Source of the DNA: BPGX01 sp035405785
GTDB lineage: Bacteria > Bacteroidota > Bacteroidia > B-17B0 > Aurantibacillaceae
Direction of reading: 5' to 3'
Length of the DNA stretch: 64,000 nt
Assembly (NCBI GenBank): GCA_035405785.1
Contig: DAONJS010000006.1
Span: 109,880-173,879, forward strand
A program made the position numbers and the translations under genes. Shown piece by piece: positions 9,103 through 17,711 of the stretch; within the stretch, counting starts at the first letter, position 1; every line of letters begins with the position of its first letter. The notes beneath the pieces were generated by a model. That model was not told the origin of the DNA and ran no database searches. It was given only the letters and a program-made list of their open reading frames with translations.

Positions 9103-10044
9103 ATGAGGATAGGTATAGATATTTTTGGTGGTGATTATGCACCTGAAAATTGTTTGAAAGGAATTGAATTAGCACTTCCTGAACTTCATCATTCAACTAA
9201 ATTAATTTTAATAGGAGATCAACACATTGCTAAGCAGTATTTCAAAAAGTCACCATTCACTCATCATCTTGAATATGTTCATACTACTGAAGAAATTAAA
9301 ATGCACGAGCATCCTGCAAAAGCATATATAAAAAAACCTGATAGTAGTATTCACTTAGGGTTTAAATTATTAAAAGAAAAAGAAATTGATGCGTTTTTAA
9401 GTGCAGGTAATAGCGGGGCTATGCTGGCAGGTAGTATGCTTACATTAAACCCTATTCCTGGTATTATTCGCCCAAGCATAGGCACAATACTACCTAAAAT
9501 AAACGGGAAACTTAATTTTTTATTAGATGTAGGAACAAATGTGGATTGTCGCCCTGATGTTTTGTATCAATTTGGAATACTTGGAAACATTTATGCAAAA
9601 GAAATGTTGAATATTGAAAAACCAAAAGTGGCATTATTAAACATTGGAGAAGAAAGTGAAAAGGGAAATCTTGTGGTGCAAGCAACTTACAAATTGATGA
9701 AAGATAGTCCTGACTTTCATTTTGTTGGAAATGTAGAAGGCAGGCATATTTTTTCGGAGAGAGCAGATGTAATAGTTACCGATGGCTTTACAGGAAATGT
9801 AATGCTCAAAATGGCAGAAGCCATTTATACTTTGTTATTAAAAAGAAAAATTCAGGATGATTATTTTAGTTTGTTCAATTATGAATTGTATGGCGGAACG
9901 CCAGTTTTAGGAGTTAATGGAAATGTCATTATTGGTCATGGTATTTCATCACCTACTGCTTTCAAAAATATGATATTTCAAGCCAAAAATATGATAAAAC
10001 ATCACTTGGTTGATAAAATTAAAAAAGCCATCAATAATGATTAA
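9103..10044 (+). CDS. plsX: Phosphate acyltransferase PlsX
   Basis: PlsX converts acyl-ACP to acyl-phosphate for phosphatidic acid synthesis at the inner membrane. The N terminus MRIGIDIFGGDYAPE matches the family GGD motif; SAGNSGAMLAGSM, LLDVGTNVDC and ADVIVTDGFTGNVMLKM are also characteristic. At 313 residues it is within family range. The start is the ATG at 9103; an upstream extension to 9076 would add residues absent from the family. It lies 33 bp before fabH, the usual plsX-fabH arrangement, although the rpmF/yceD genes often found upstream are missing. Confidence 0.96.
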   Translation: MRIGIDIFGGDYAPENCLKGIELALPELHHSTKLILIGDQHIAKQYFKKSPFTHHLEYVHTTEEIKMHEHPAKAYIKKPDSSIHLGFKLLKEKEIDAFLSAGNSGAMLAGSMLTLNPIPGIIRPSIGTILPKINGKLNFLLDVGTNVDCRPDVLYQFGILGNIYAKEMLNIEKPKVALLNIGEESEKGNLVVQATYKLMKDSPDFHFVGNVEGRHIFSERADVIVTDGFTGNVMLKMAEAIYTLLLKRKIQDDYFSLFNYELYGGTPVLGVNGNVIIGHGISSPTAFKNMIFQAKNMIKHHLVDKIKKAINND

Positions 10045-10077
10045 TTAATATTTATTTAATTTATTAAAAATTTAGTC

Positions 10078-11061
10078 ATGCCAAATGCCACTATTACAGC
10101 AGTTGCAGGTTATGTGCCTGATGGAGTACTTACCAATTTTGATTTAGAAAAAATGGTGGATACTTCTAACGAATGGATTCTCACTCGCACAGGAATAAAA
10201 GAAAGAAGAATTGAAAGAAATCCCCAAAAAGCCAATTCTGATATGGCTGTAGAAGCCGTTAAATTATTATGTGAAAAAAGAGGTATTCATCCATCAGAAA
10301 TTGACATGCTTATTTGTGCTACAGTAACACCCGACCATTTATTTCCTGCTACTGCAAATATCATTGCAGCAAAAATTGGAGCCAATAATGCCTGGGGATA
10401 CGATATTGAAGCCGCCTGTTCAGGATATTTATTTGCATTGGGCACTGCTGCACAATTTGTAGAAACAGGAAGGTACAAAAAAGTAGTTGTTGTTGGTTCC
10501 GATATGATGAGCAGAATTATTGACTACACCGATCGCACTACTTGCATTATATTTGGTGATGGTGCAGGAGCAGTATTATTAGAACCTACAAGTGAAGATG
10601 TTGGCATCAAAGATTTTATTTTTTATTCAGATGGAAATGGATGCAAACACCTTCACATGAAAGCAGGAGGTTCTGCAATGCCTCCCAGCATTGACACAGT
10701 TACTCAACGATTGCACTATGTTTATCAGGAGGGACAACCTGTATTTAAGCAAGCAGTATATGGAATGGCTGAAGTGTCTGCACAAATAATGGAAAAAAAT
10801 AATTTGAAATCAGAAGATGTTGCATGGTTAGTGCCTCATCAAGCCAATAAAAGAATAATAGACGCTACTGCTCAAAGAATGGGATTATCTCCTGAAAAAG
10901 TAATGATGAATATTGAAAAATTCGGAAATACAACGGCAGGTACTTTACCACTTTTGTTATGGGAATATGAAAGCAAATTAAAAAAAGGAGATAATCTGAT
11001 ACTTTCTACATTTGGCGGAGGTTTTACATGGGGTGCAATGTGGATTAAATGGGGATATTAA
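10078..11061 (+). CDS. fabH: 3-oxoacyl-ACP synthase III (FabH)
   Basis: Initiates fatty acid elongation by condensing acyl-CoA with malonyl-ACP. The Cys-His-Asn triad is visible: Cys114 in EAACSGYLFALG, His in VPHQANKRI and Asn in FGNTTAGTLP. The C-terminal STFGGGFTWGA is also typical. The length, 327 residues, is standard. It sits directly downstream of plsX, consistent with coupled regulation of fatty acid and phospholipid synthesis. The branched-chain or straight-chain preference of the primer cannot be read from the sequence. Confidence 0.96.
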   Translation: MPNATITAVAGYVPDGVLTNFDLEKMVDTSNEWILTRTGIKERRIERNPQKANSDMAVEAVKLLCEKRGIHPSEIDMLICATVTPDHLFPATANIIAAKIGANNAWGYDIEAACSGYLFALGTAAQFVETGRYKKVVVVGSDMMSRIIDYTDRTTCIIFGDGAGAVLLEPTSEDVGIKDFIFYSDGNGCKHLHMKAGGSAMPPSIDTVTQRLHYVYQEGQPVFKQAVYGMAEVSAQIMEKNNLKSEDVAWLVPHQANKRIIDATAQRMGLSPEKVMMNIEKFGNTTAGTLPLLLWEYESKLKKGDNLILSTFGGGFTWGAMWIKWGY

Positions 11062-11150
11062 TGTTTGAAAACTAATAAAAAGTTAAGTAATAAATACTTT
11101 TTTCCCAAATCAATATTTGACTGTTTTGTAATTCAAAAATAAAATCAAAT

Positions 11151-11612
11151 TCATCTAATTGAATTTAAATCCATATAGTATTTCTCTGGATTATTTGGAT
11201 CTAAATAAATATCAATAAATTTTTTATTTTGTAATTTAAAGTAAATGTCTTCCCAAATAAAATAACTCTTAAATACTTCTTTTTTATTTGTAATAATATT
11301 TTCTCCTTCGGCAATTATTACATAAGGTGATCTACCATTAAAATCAATATTTACAACATGTGTAACATCAATAATTTGAGCGGTAATTTTTTTACCATTT
11401 TTCATTAATTTAATTCCAACATCTTGATAAACGCTTCTTTTATTTAAATCATTAAAATAATCAAAGCCAACATAAGTTAAATAGATACCCCAAATACCAA
11501 GAATAAAAGAAAGAAATTTATTTTTATTTTTATAAGAAATAATGCTAATTCCTAACATTATAAATGCTGCTACAGCGCTCAACACTATTGGGAAATAATC
11601 TCTATACTGCAT
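11151..11612 (-). CDS. Small membrane protein, DUF3592-like
   Basis: A 153-residue protein with two N-terminal transmembrane helices (about residues 8-27 and 33-50) followed by a soluble domain with the pattern LMKNGKKITAQIIDV, then YFIWEDIYFKLQNKKFIDIYLDPNNPEKYYMD. The late L-DPNNPEKYYMD segment resembles DUF3592 proteins, which end in a similar Y-P-x-NP-x-x-Y stretch. Function is unknown. It converges with fabH and stands alone on its strand. The 170-bp gap to the channel gene is AT-rich and holds only the channel promoter. Confidence 0.6.
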   Translation of the reverse strand: MQYRDYFPIVLSAVAAFIMLGISIISYKNKNKFLSFILGIWGIYLTYVGFDYFNDLNKRSVYQDVGIKLMKNGKKITAQIIDVTHVVNIDFNGRSPYVIIAEGENIITNKKEVFKSYFIWEDIYFKLQNKKFIDIYLDPNNPEKYYMDLNSIR

Positions 11613-11771
11613 AATTCAATATTTTTTTACAATATTAAATTACAAAATTAGATATTTTTTATTGTTTGAAAAAATTAATGAAACAAATTATTTTTTACAT
11701 AAAATTTAAAATTATTTACTAACTTACTATTGAAGTAAAATTTTAATTCATCATATATCAGCACTTCTTAC

Positions 11772-11779
11772 TACATTTG
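11772..11779 (+). promoter_or_regulatory. -7 element TACATTTG almost touching the channel gene start codon
   Basis: Perfect TAnnTTTG match whose last base is five bases before the ATG at 11785. Using the spacing at the RNase P RNA gene, transcription would begin at or within a few bases of the start codon, predicting a leaderless or nearly leaderless mRNA. No -33 TTTG at the usual spacing is obvious. Confidence 0.55.
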
Positions 11780-11784
11780 CACCT

Positions 11785-12819
11785 ATGAGTAGTGTAATTA
11801 AGCAAAATTCAATTTTATATCCATATAGAAAAATTATTTTTTCTGGAACCTTACTTACTTCTGTTTTACTTATTGGTGTTTTAGGATATTCCATTATTGA
11901 ACATCTATCCTTTTTAGATGCTCTATACATGACAGTAATTACTGTGGCCACTGTTGGATATAAAGAAGTAACAAAATTATCTGATGCAGGAAAAATCTTT
12001 ACTATTTTCCTGATTATTACAAGTTTTGGTATTTTTGCGTATGCAATTTCTTCAATTACACAATTTATTATTGAAGGAGAATTTAACCAATATTTTAAAA
12101 ACAGAAAAAAAGTGGAAGAAATTTCAAAATTACACAACCATGTTATTATTTGCGGTTTTGGCAGAAATGGCAAACAAGCCGCTCAGGTATTAAAACAGCA
12201 TCACCAAAGATTTGTTGTTATTGAAAAAGATAATGCCATTACGGATAACATCACTCATAAGTATAAACATTTGGTATTGAATGGCGACGCTACTAATGAC
12301 GAAGTACTCATTAAAGCAGGTGTTCAAAGAGCAAAAGCCATTATTACAACATTACCTAATGATGCTGATAATTTATTTATAGTGTTAAGTGCCCGTCATT
12401 TGAATCCAAATATTTACATTATTTCAAGAGCAAGTGAAGAAAATTCTGACACAAAATTAAAAATAGCAGGGGCTAATAAAGTTATTATGCCTGATAAAGT
12501 GGGCGGGGCACACATGGGTACATTAGTATTAAAACCAGATACCGTTGAATTGATTGAAATGATTTCTTCTCAAGGTTTAAATGATGTTTCATTGGAGGAA
12601 ATTTTATTTAGTGAATTATCTACATCTCTTCAGCATAAAACATTGAAAGAGTTAGAGTTAAGACACAAATGCGGTGCTAACATCATTGGATTTAAAACAC
12701 CTGATGGAAAATACATTATCAATCCAAGTCCTGATACAACCATTATACCAAACTCTAAAATTTTTGTGCTTGGCACTAAAGATCAAATTAAAAGATTAAA
12801 ACAATTATTAGCAGAATAA
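11785..12819 (+). CDS. Potassium channel with RCK (TrkA-N/TrkA-C) domain
   Basis: A 344-residue inner-membrane ion channel of the two-helix MthK type. It has an N-terminal helix (about 17-38), a pore loop with TVITVATVGYKEVT (filter at residues 56-61) and a second helix (about 70-92). A Rossmann RCK domain (VIICGFGRNGKQAAQVL, about 115-235) and a C-terminal TrkA-C domain (about 255-344, IIGFKTPDGKYIINPSPDTTI) follow. The filter reads TVGYKE where the classic K+ filter is TVGYGD, so conductance or selectivity may be atypical. RCK domains bind ligands such as Ca2+, nucleotides or NAD(H) to gate the pore; which one applies here is unknown. It is monocistronic. Confidence 0.9.
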   Translation: MSSVIKQNSILYPYRKIIFSGTLLTSVLLIGVLGYSIIEHLSFLDALYMTVITVATVGYKEVTKLSDAGKIFTIFLIITSFGIFAYAISSITQFIIEGEFNQYFKNRKKVEEISKLHNHVIICGFGRNGKQAAQVLKQHHQRFVVIEKDNAITDNITHKYKHLVLNGDATNDEVLIKAGVQRAKAIITTLPNDADNLFIVLSARHLNPNIYIISRASEENSDTKLKIAGANKVIMPDKVGGAHMGTLVLKPDTVELIEMISSQGLNDVSLEEILFSELSTSLQHKTLKELELRHKCGANIIGFKTPDGKYIINPSPDTTIIPNSKIFVLGTKDQIKRLKQLLAE

Positions 12820-12945
12820 ATAAATATAAAAACCATGATTGCGAAAAAGCATAAAGAAGAATGAGTAAATTCCTTCAGAAGCTCGTAATTATGAATTTAT
12901 TTGCTTATAAAATATTAATATTCAATACAAATAAATAATATAATG

Positions 12946-13253
12946 AACCACAATAGACACATAGAACACATAGATTTTCACATAAGATAATAATTCTCAA
13001 TATTCAATTCTCAATGCTCAATTCTCAAGTAATAGAAACTTTAAAGAAGATATTTATAAATGAAAAACTGAATTAATAATACGTGAAAATTCGTGCAATT
13101 AGTTAGTGGCTTTAAAAATGAACATTGAACATTGAATATTGATTAATGAACATTTTAATTCAAAAGAAAAACTATGTGCATTTCTATTGTGCCCTAATGT
13201 GACTATGGTGGTGCAAAAAAGTATAGTGCTGAATAGTAATAAAAATAAACAAT
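12946..13253. repeat. ACCACAATAGA-type inverted repeat and short-period repeats upstream of the sugar reductase gene
   Basis: The 439-bp gap before 13259 holds an arm AACCACAATAGACACATAG (from 12946) and a degenerate inverse arm at about 13172-13215 ending CTATGGTGGTGCA. Between them lie short-period runs (AATTCTCAATATTCAATTCTCAATG at 12981-13025 and GAACATTGAACATTGAATATTG near 13120-13141). The same paired arms occur compactly at 42135-42230, also directly upstream of a gene start, and similarity continues past the arm (GTATA-GTGCTGAATAGTAA versus GTATGGGACAGAATAGTAA). From 12820 to 12945 nothing is recognised. Confidence 0.65.
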
Positions 13254-13258
13254 TTCAA

Positions 13259-14179
13259 ATGAAAACATTTTTAATAACAGGATCTAACGGATTATTAGGA
13301 CAAAAATTAGTTAAAAAATTACTTAACAAAAACCACAAAGTCATTGCAACATCTAAAGGCAATGATAGATTAAATATCCAACATCAACATTATACTTACG
13401 AAAGTTTAGATATAACAAATTTTGATAACATCAAAAACATTTTTGAAAAATATAAACCAGATGTAATTATCAACACTGCCGCAATGACAAATGTAGATGC
13501 TTGCGAACTCAATCCTTACGACTGCTATATGCAAAACACAAAATCAGTTGAAGGAATGGTTTCTGTGCTTTCTGCCTTTCAAGATGATTCATACATTCCA
13601 CACTTCATTCATCTTTCAACTGATTTTATTTTTGACGGCACCAAAAAAATGCTTACCGAAGAAGATGTGCCAAATCCTTTGAGTATTTATGCTAACAGCA
13701 AGTTAGAAGCAGAAAAAATTATTCAACAATCTGACTTAAAGAAATGGGCTATTGCCAGAACAATTTTAGTTTATGGTGTTGCTAGAAATATGAGCAGAAC
13801 TAATATCGTGTTGTGGATAAAACAATCATTAGAACAAAACAAAGAAATATCTATTGTTACTGACCAATTTAGAACACCTACATTAGCAGAAGATTTAGCA
13901 GACGGATGTATTTTAATTGCAGAAAAAAATGCAACAGGCATTTTTAATATTGGCGGAAAGGACTTTATGAGTATATATGAATTAGCATGTAGAGTAGCAG
14001 ATTTCTTTCATCTCAATAAAAATTTGATCAAACCATCATTAAGCACTGATATTAAACAACCCGCTAAACGTCCGCCAATTACAGGATTAGACATTACTAA
14101 AGCCCAAAAAATTTTAAACTATAATCCTCATTCATTTGAAGAAGGATTAAAAATTATTGCAGAACAATTATCATTTTAA
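13259..14179 (+). CDS. NAD(P)-dependent sugar epimerase/reductase, dTDP-4-dehydrorhamnose reductase-like
   Basis: An extended short-chain dehydrogenase of 306 residues. It has the Rossmann motif ITGSNGLLGQKL (residues 4-15), INTAAMTNVDACE, HLSTDFIFDG, the YxxxK catalytic pair in IYANSKLEAEK and GIFNIGGKDFMS late in the protein. This is the RfbD/RmlD-like pattern, reducing dTDP-4-keto-rhamnose or a related sugar. No other rhamnose genes (rfbA, B, C) are nearby, so the substrate assignment is uncertain. The start is the ATG at 13259, just before the Rossmann strand; the open frame upstream is repeat-derived. Confidence 0.8.
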   Translation: MKTFLITGSNGLLGQKLVKKLLNKNHKVIATSKGNDRLNIQHQHYTYESLDITNFDNIKNIFEKYKPDVIINTAAMTNVDACELNPYDCYMQNTKSVEGMVSVLSAFQDDSYIPHFIHLSTDFIFDGTKKMLTEEDVPNPLSIYANSKLEAEKIIQQSDLKKWAIARTILVYGVARNMSRTNIVLWIKQSLEQNKEISIVTDQFRTPTLAEDLADGCILIAEKNATGIFNIGGKDFMSIYELACRVADFFHLNKNLIKPSLSTDIKQPAKRPPITGLDITKAQKILNYNPHSFEEGLKIIAEQLSF

Positions 14180-14265
14180 AATTGAAAATTGAAAAACTAA
14201 TTAAACTTTGCGTCTCCGTGACTTTGCAGTAAATATTTAATATCGTAACAAAAATTAGAAAATTA

Positions 14266-16068
14266 ATGCCTAACTTAATACAACTTTTACCAGAACATAT
14301 AGCCAGTAAAATAGCCGCAGGCGAAGTTATTCAAAGACCTTCTTCTGTATTTAAGGAATTAGTTGAAAACTCCATTGACGCAAAAGCCACCCGAATTGAC
14401 ATTATTGTCAAAGAAGGCGGGAAAGATTTTTTGCAGGTTTCAGATAACGGCATAGGAATGAGCCCCGAAGACGCAAGAATGTGTTTTGAAAAACACGCTA
14501 CTTCAAAAATAAAATCCGTTGATGACTTGTTCAATATTCTTACAAAAGGTTTTAGAGGTGAAGCATTAGCGAGCATTGCGGCTGTTGCCAGAGTTGAACT
14601 AAAAACAAAACCCGAAGATGCAGAATTAGGCACTAAAATTGTTATAGAAGATGGAAAAATTTTAATTAACGAACCTTGTGCCTGTCAAAAGGGAACTACA
14701 ATAAGTGTGCAAAACTTGTTTTTCAATTTACCTGCCAGAAAAAATTTTTTAAAGGATGATGCGATAGAATTCAAACATATTGTAGATGAGTTTGAAAGAT
14801 TAGTCATTCCGCATTACAACATTCATTTTACGCTTACCCACAATGATAAAATGGTTTTTAATTTACCTTCTACAAACAATTTATTTTCTCGCTTAGAATA
14901 TTTTATTGACAATACTTCAAAAGAAAAATTTATTAGCATTCAGGATAGCACACCTGCTTTTGAATTAAAAGCATACATTGGAAATCCAGAAGTAGCAAAG
15001 AAGAAAAGAAGTTATCAAATGATTTTTATCAATAACCGATTTGTCAAAAATAATTTTTTGACTCACGCGGTTTACGAAGCATTCAAAGGACTTATTCCAC
15101 CAGATTATCATCCGCAATTTTTTTTGTTTTTCAATATTCATCCATCAAGAATAGATTGGAATATTCATCCTGCTAAAATTGAAGCAAGATTATTAGATGA
15201 AAAATTAATTTATCCGTTTCTGGTAAGTGTTATTAAAAAGGGCTTAGGTGTTTCGGGTATTACACAAACAATAGAGTTTTCAAAACCACCCGATATTGAT
15301 ATGAGAGATGTTGATAGCAAAAAAACCGCTCCTCCACCTGAAATTAAAATTGACCCAAATTATTCACCTTTTCGTTCTTCTTCTACATCTTCATCTTCTT
15401 CACAAAAAGTTTCTTCTGCTTCATGGGAAGAGTATTACAAAATTTTTCAGGAAAGTAAAAGCCCTGCAAATACTATCAAACAGGAAAGTTTAAATCTTGA
15501 TATTACCTCTACAATTGAATGTTTTCAATGGGCTGGAAAATATATTGTTTGCAACTTTAAAGAATCCTTATTGATTCTAGATCAGCATCGTGCTCATGAA
15601 AAAATTTTGTATGAAAAATTAAAAAATTATCGTCATAATATCTCATCGCAGCAAATTTTATTTCCTATTCATGTAGATTTATCCCCAAATGATTTTACTT
15701 TGATACAGCAGTTGTTTCAAGAATTTCGTGAGTTAGGATTTCAAATAGATGAATTTGGAAATAATTCAGTTATCATCAATGCTTATCCAGATATTATCAA
15801 TCCAAATGAAATTAAAGAAATACTTGAAAATAGTTTGGAAAACTTTCGCATCAATCAAATTACAGAACTCAAAGATGTGCATGAAAACTTTTATCGTTCA
15901 TTAGCAAAAAGTAGTGCTATTAAATATGGCCATATTTTGACAAAATCTGAAATGATGAAATTAATTGAAGACCTTTTTGCCTTGGAAGATTATTTATATA
16001 GCCCTTCTGGAAAAACGATATTAAAAGAAATCAGCAAAGATGAAATAAATTCTTTTTTCAAAAAATAA
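14266..16068 (+). CDS. mutL: DNA mismatch repair protein MutL
   Basis: A 600-residue MutL. The GHKL ATPase motifs are clear: ENSIDAKAT, VSDNGIGM, KHATSKI and GFRGEALASIAAV within the first 110 residues. A Ser-rich linker (about 370-390) leads to the C-terminal dimerisation/endonuclease domain, which carries DQHRAHEKILYE. This matches the DQHA-x2-E-x4-E metal-binding motif except for Arg in place of Ala, so a nicking MutL, as in bacteria lacking MutH, is likely. MutS is not in this window. Two rhomboid genes follow with 12-bp gaps and may share the transcript. Confidence 0.96.
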   Translation: MPNLIQLLPEHIASKIAAGEVIQRPSSVFKELVENSIDAKATRIDIIVKEGGKDFLQVSDNGIGMSPEDARMCFEKHATSKIKSVDDLFNILTKGFRGEALASIAAVARVELKTKPEDAELGTKIVIEDGKILINEPCACQKGTTISVQNLFFNLPARKNFLKDDAIEFKHIVDEFERLVIPHYNIHFTLTHNDKMVFNLPSTNNLFSRLEYFIDNTSKEKFISIQDSTPAFELKAYIGNPEVAKKKRSYQMIFINNRFVKNNFLTHAVYEAFKGLIPPDYHPQFFLFFNIHPSRIDWNIHPAKIEARLLDEKLIYPFLVSVIKKGLGVSGITQTIEFSKPPDIDMRDVDSKKTAPPPEIKIDPNYSPFRSSSTSSSSSQKVSSASWEEYYKIFQESKSPANTIKQESLNLDITSTIECFQWAGKYIVCNFKESLLILDQHRAHEKILYEKLKNYRHNISSQQILFPIHVDLSPNDFTLIQQLFQEFRELGFQIDEFGNNSVIINAYPDIINPNEIKEILENSLENFRINQITELKDVHENFYRSLAKSSAIKYGHILTKSEMMKLIEDLFALEDYLYSPSGKTILKEISKDEINSFFKK

Positions 16069-16080
16069 AAACTTACATCA

Positions 16081-16821
16081 ATGTCTTTACACAATACTTT
16101 TAGAATGCCGCCAGTTACTTTTAATTTTTTAGCAATCAATATATTATTGTATTTGCTAAAACTTGTTTTTCAATATAAATATGATGTGGATATTTCGGAA
16201 TATTTAGGTTTAAGGTATATTAAATCCACTGACTATCACTGGTATCAGTGGATTACTTATATGTTTGTTCATGCCAATGAAATGCATATATTTTTCAATA
16301 TGTTTGCTTTATGGATGTTTGGACCGTTATTAGAGCAATTGTGGGGATGGAAAAAATTTATGATATATTACATTGTTTGTGGATTAGGAGCGGCAGTAAC
16401 TCAAGAAATTGTGTATTATTTTTCTATTGCAGATATGATGAATGAATTAGAAAAAATTCATCAAAACATTATGCAAATTCCATCTGAAACCGTTCGTCAG
16501 CAATATTTGGAAAAATGGATAGAGCGTGTAAATGAATGGAATGATGGTATGATTGTAATAGGGGCATCTGGGGCTATTTATGGATTATTAGCGGCTTATG
16601 GCGTGTTATTTCCAAATACTATTTTTTATGTGTATTTTATTATGCCCATTAAAGCCAAGTGGTTTGTAACAATTTTTGGTTTGATTGAATTAATAACAGG
16701 CGTGTTCATAGATGATAATGTAGCACATTTTGCACATTTAGGCGGAATGGTTGTAGGAATGATATGGGTTTTGATTTGGAAGCGAAAAAATAAAGTTGAA
16801 ATACATCTTACCGAATTTTAA
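16081..16821 (+). CDS. Rhomboid family intramembrane serine protease (first of two)
   Basis: A 246-residue six-helix rhomboid. The catalytic Ser is in GASGAIYGLLAAYG and the catalytic His in HFAHLGGMVVG; the HANEMHIFFNMFALWMFG segment carries the conserved His/Asn of helix 2. A long insertion (about residues 115-155) with charged residues separates helices 3 and 4. It cleaves transmembrane substrates within the membrane; the substrates are unknown. It follows mutL by 12 bp and precedes a second rhomboid by 12 bp. Confidence 0.92.
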   Translation: MSLHNTFRMPPVTFNFLAINILLYLLKLVFQYKYDVDISEYLGLRYIKSTDYHWYQWITYMFVHANEMHIFFNMFALWMFGPLLEQLWGWKKFMIYYIVCGLGAAVTQEIVYYFSIADMMNELEKIHQNIMQIPSETVRQQYLEKWIERVNEWNDGMIVIGASGAIYGLLAAYGVLFPNTIFYVYFIMPIKAKWFVTIFGLIELITGVFIDDNVAHFAHLGGMVVGMIWVLIWKRKNKVEIHLTEF

Positions 16822-16833
16822 TTTTTTCGTATA

Positions 16834-17637
16834 ATGGTTACTATGAGAACAAGCAATAAAATATGGCATCAATTGAGTAGCAGCAATTACTTAACCGCTT
16901 TGTTGGTATTGAATTTTGCTGTATTTGTAGTAGTGAATGTTTTTATACATCTATTTCGTTTAGATTTAGTGCCTTATCTGGCAATGCCTTTGAATGAATT
17001 TGAATTGATATACAAGCCATGGACATTGATTACTTATATGTTTTTACACATTGATTTTTTTCATTTATTATTTAATGTTTTGTTGTTGTATTTTACAGGA
17101 ACATTATTTCAAAGTATATTAGGAGAAAAAAGATTGTTGTATTTATACATTATGAGCGGGCTTTCAGGAGCATTAATTTTAATTGTAAGTAAATTAATAT
17201 ATCCTGCTTTTTCTGGAAGTTATTTAATGGGAGCATCAGCAGCGGTAATGGGCATTATTGCTGCACAAGCGGTTTATACACCAAATTTTACTGTGCATTT
17301 ATTTTTTGTATTACAATTACCATTTAAATATTTTGCTATTATTACATTTATCATCAGCACTTTAATAGATTTTTCATTTAATACAGGAGGGAAGATAACT
17401 CATATTGGTGGTGCATTGTTTGGTTTGATATACGCTTATGCTTTAAAGAATGGCGTAGATATAAAATCACTTTCATTATTCAAAACAAAGCAACAAACTT
17501 CCATTTTTACAAAAAGACAATTTAAAGATGAAGATGAATATTTAGATTATTTGTTAGATAAAATTTCTACAAAGGGCTATCATTCTCTTACCAAACAAGA
17601 AAAAGAAGATTTGTTTAAAATTTCACAGAAGAAGTAA
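16834..17637 (+). CDS. Rhomboid family intramembrane serine protease (second of two)
   Basis: A 267-residue rhomboid with HIDFFHLLFNVLLLYFTG in helix 2, the catalytic Ser in LMGASAAVMGIIAAQ and the catalytic His in KITHIGGALFGLIYAY. The C-terminal cytoplasmic tail (about 60 residues after the last helix) ends in a charged KQEKEDLFKISQ segment. The tail matches the helix pattern seen in Bacteroidota rhomboids that end in a DUF6576-like domain (EDEYLDYLLDKISTKGYHSLTKQEKEDL). Start could be 16834 or the internal ATG at 16843. It forms a tandem pair with the preceding gene. Confidence 0.9.
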   Translation: MVTMRTSNKIWHQLSSSNYLTALLVLNFAVFVVVNVFIHLFRLDLVPYLAMPLNEFELIYKPWTLITYMFLHIDFFHLLFNVLLLYFTGTLFQSILGEKRLLYLYIMSGLSGALILIVSKLIYPAFSGSYLMGASAAVMGIIAAQAVYTPNFTVHLFFVLQLPFKYFAIITFIISTLIDFSFNTGGKITHIGGALFGLIYAYALKNGVDIKSLSLFKTKQQTSIFTKRQFKDEDEYLDYLLDKISTKGYHSLTKQEKEDLFKISQKK

Positions 17638-17711
17638 GTGGAGATAGTATCAAATTAATTTATTAAATTAAATAGATACTTAATAATTTATTGTTGATAA
17701 TAATATATTCT

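Noticed and set aside
12820..13258. CRISPR array from the repeated ATTCTCAAT units
   Set aside because: The units are too short, directly adjacent and degenerate, with no regular spacers and no cas genes anywhere in the window.
14204..14236. Possible tRNA or structured RNA before mutL
   Set aside because: The CTTTGCGTCTCCGTGACTTTGC stretch is a piece of an interspersed repeat; no cloverleaf can be drawn.
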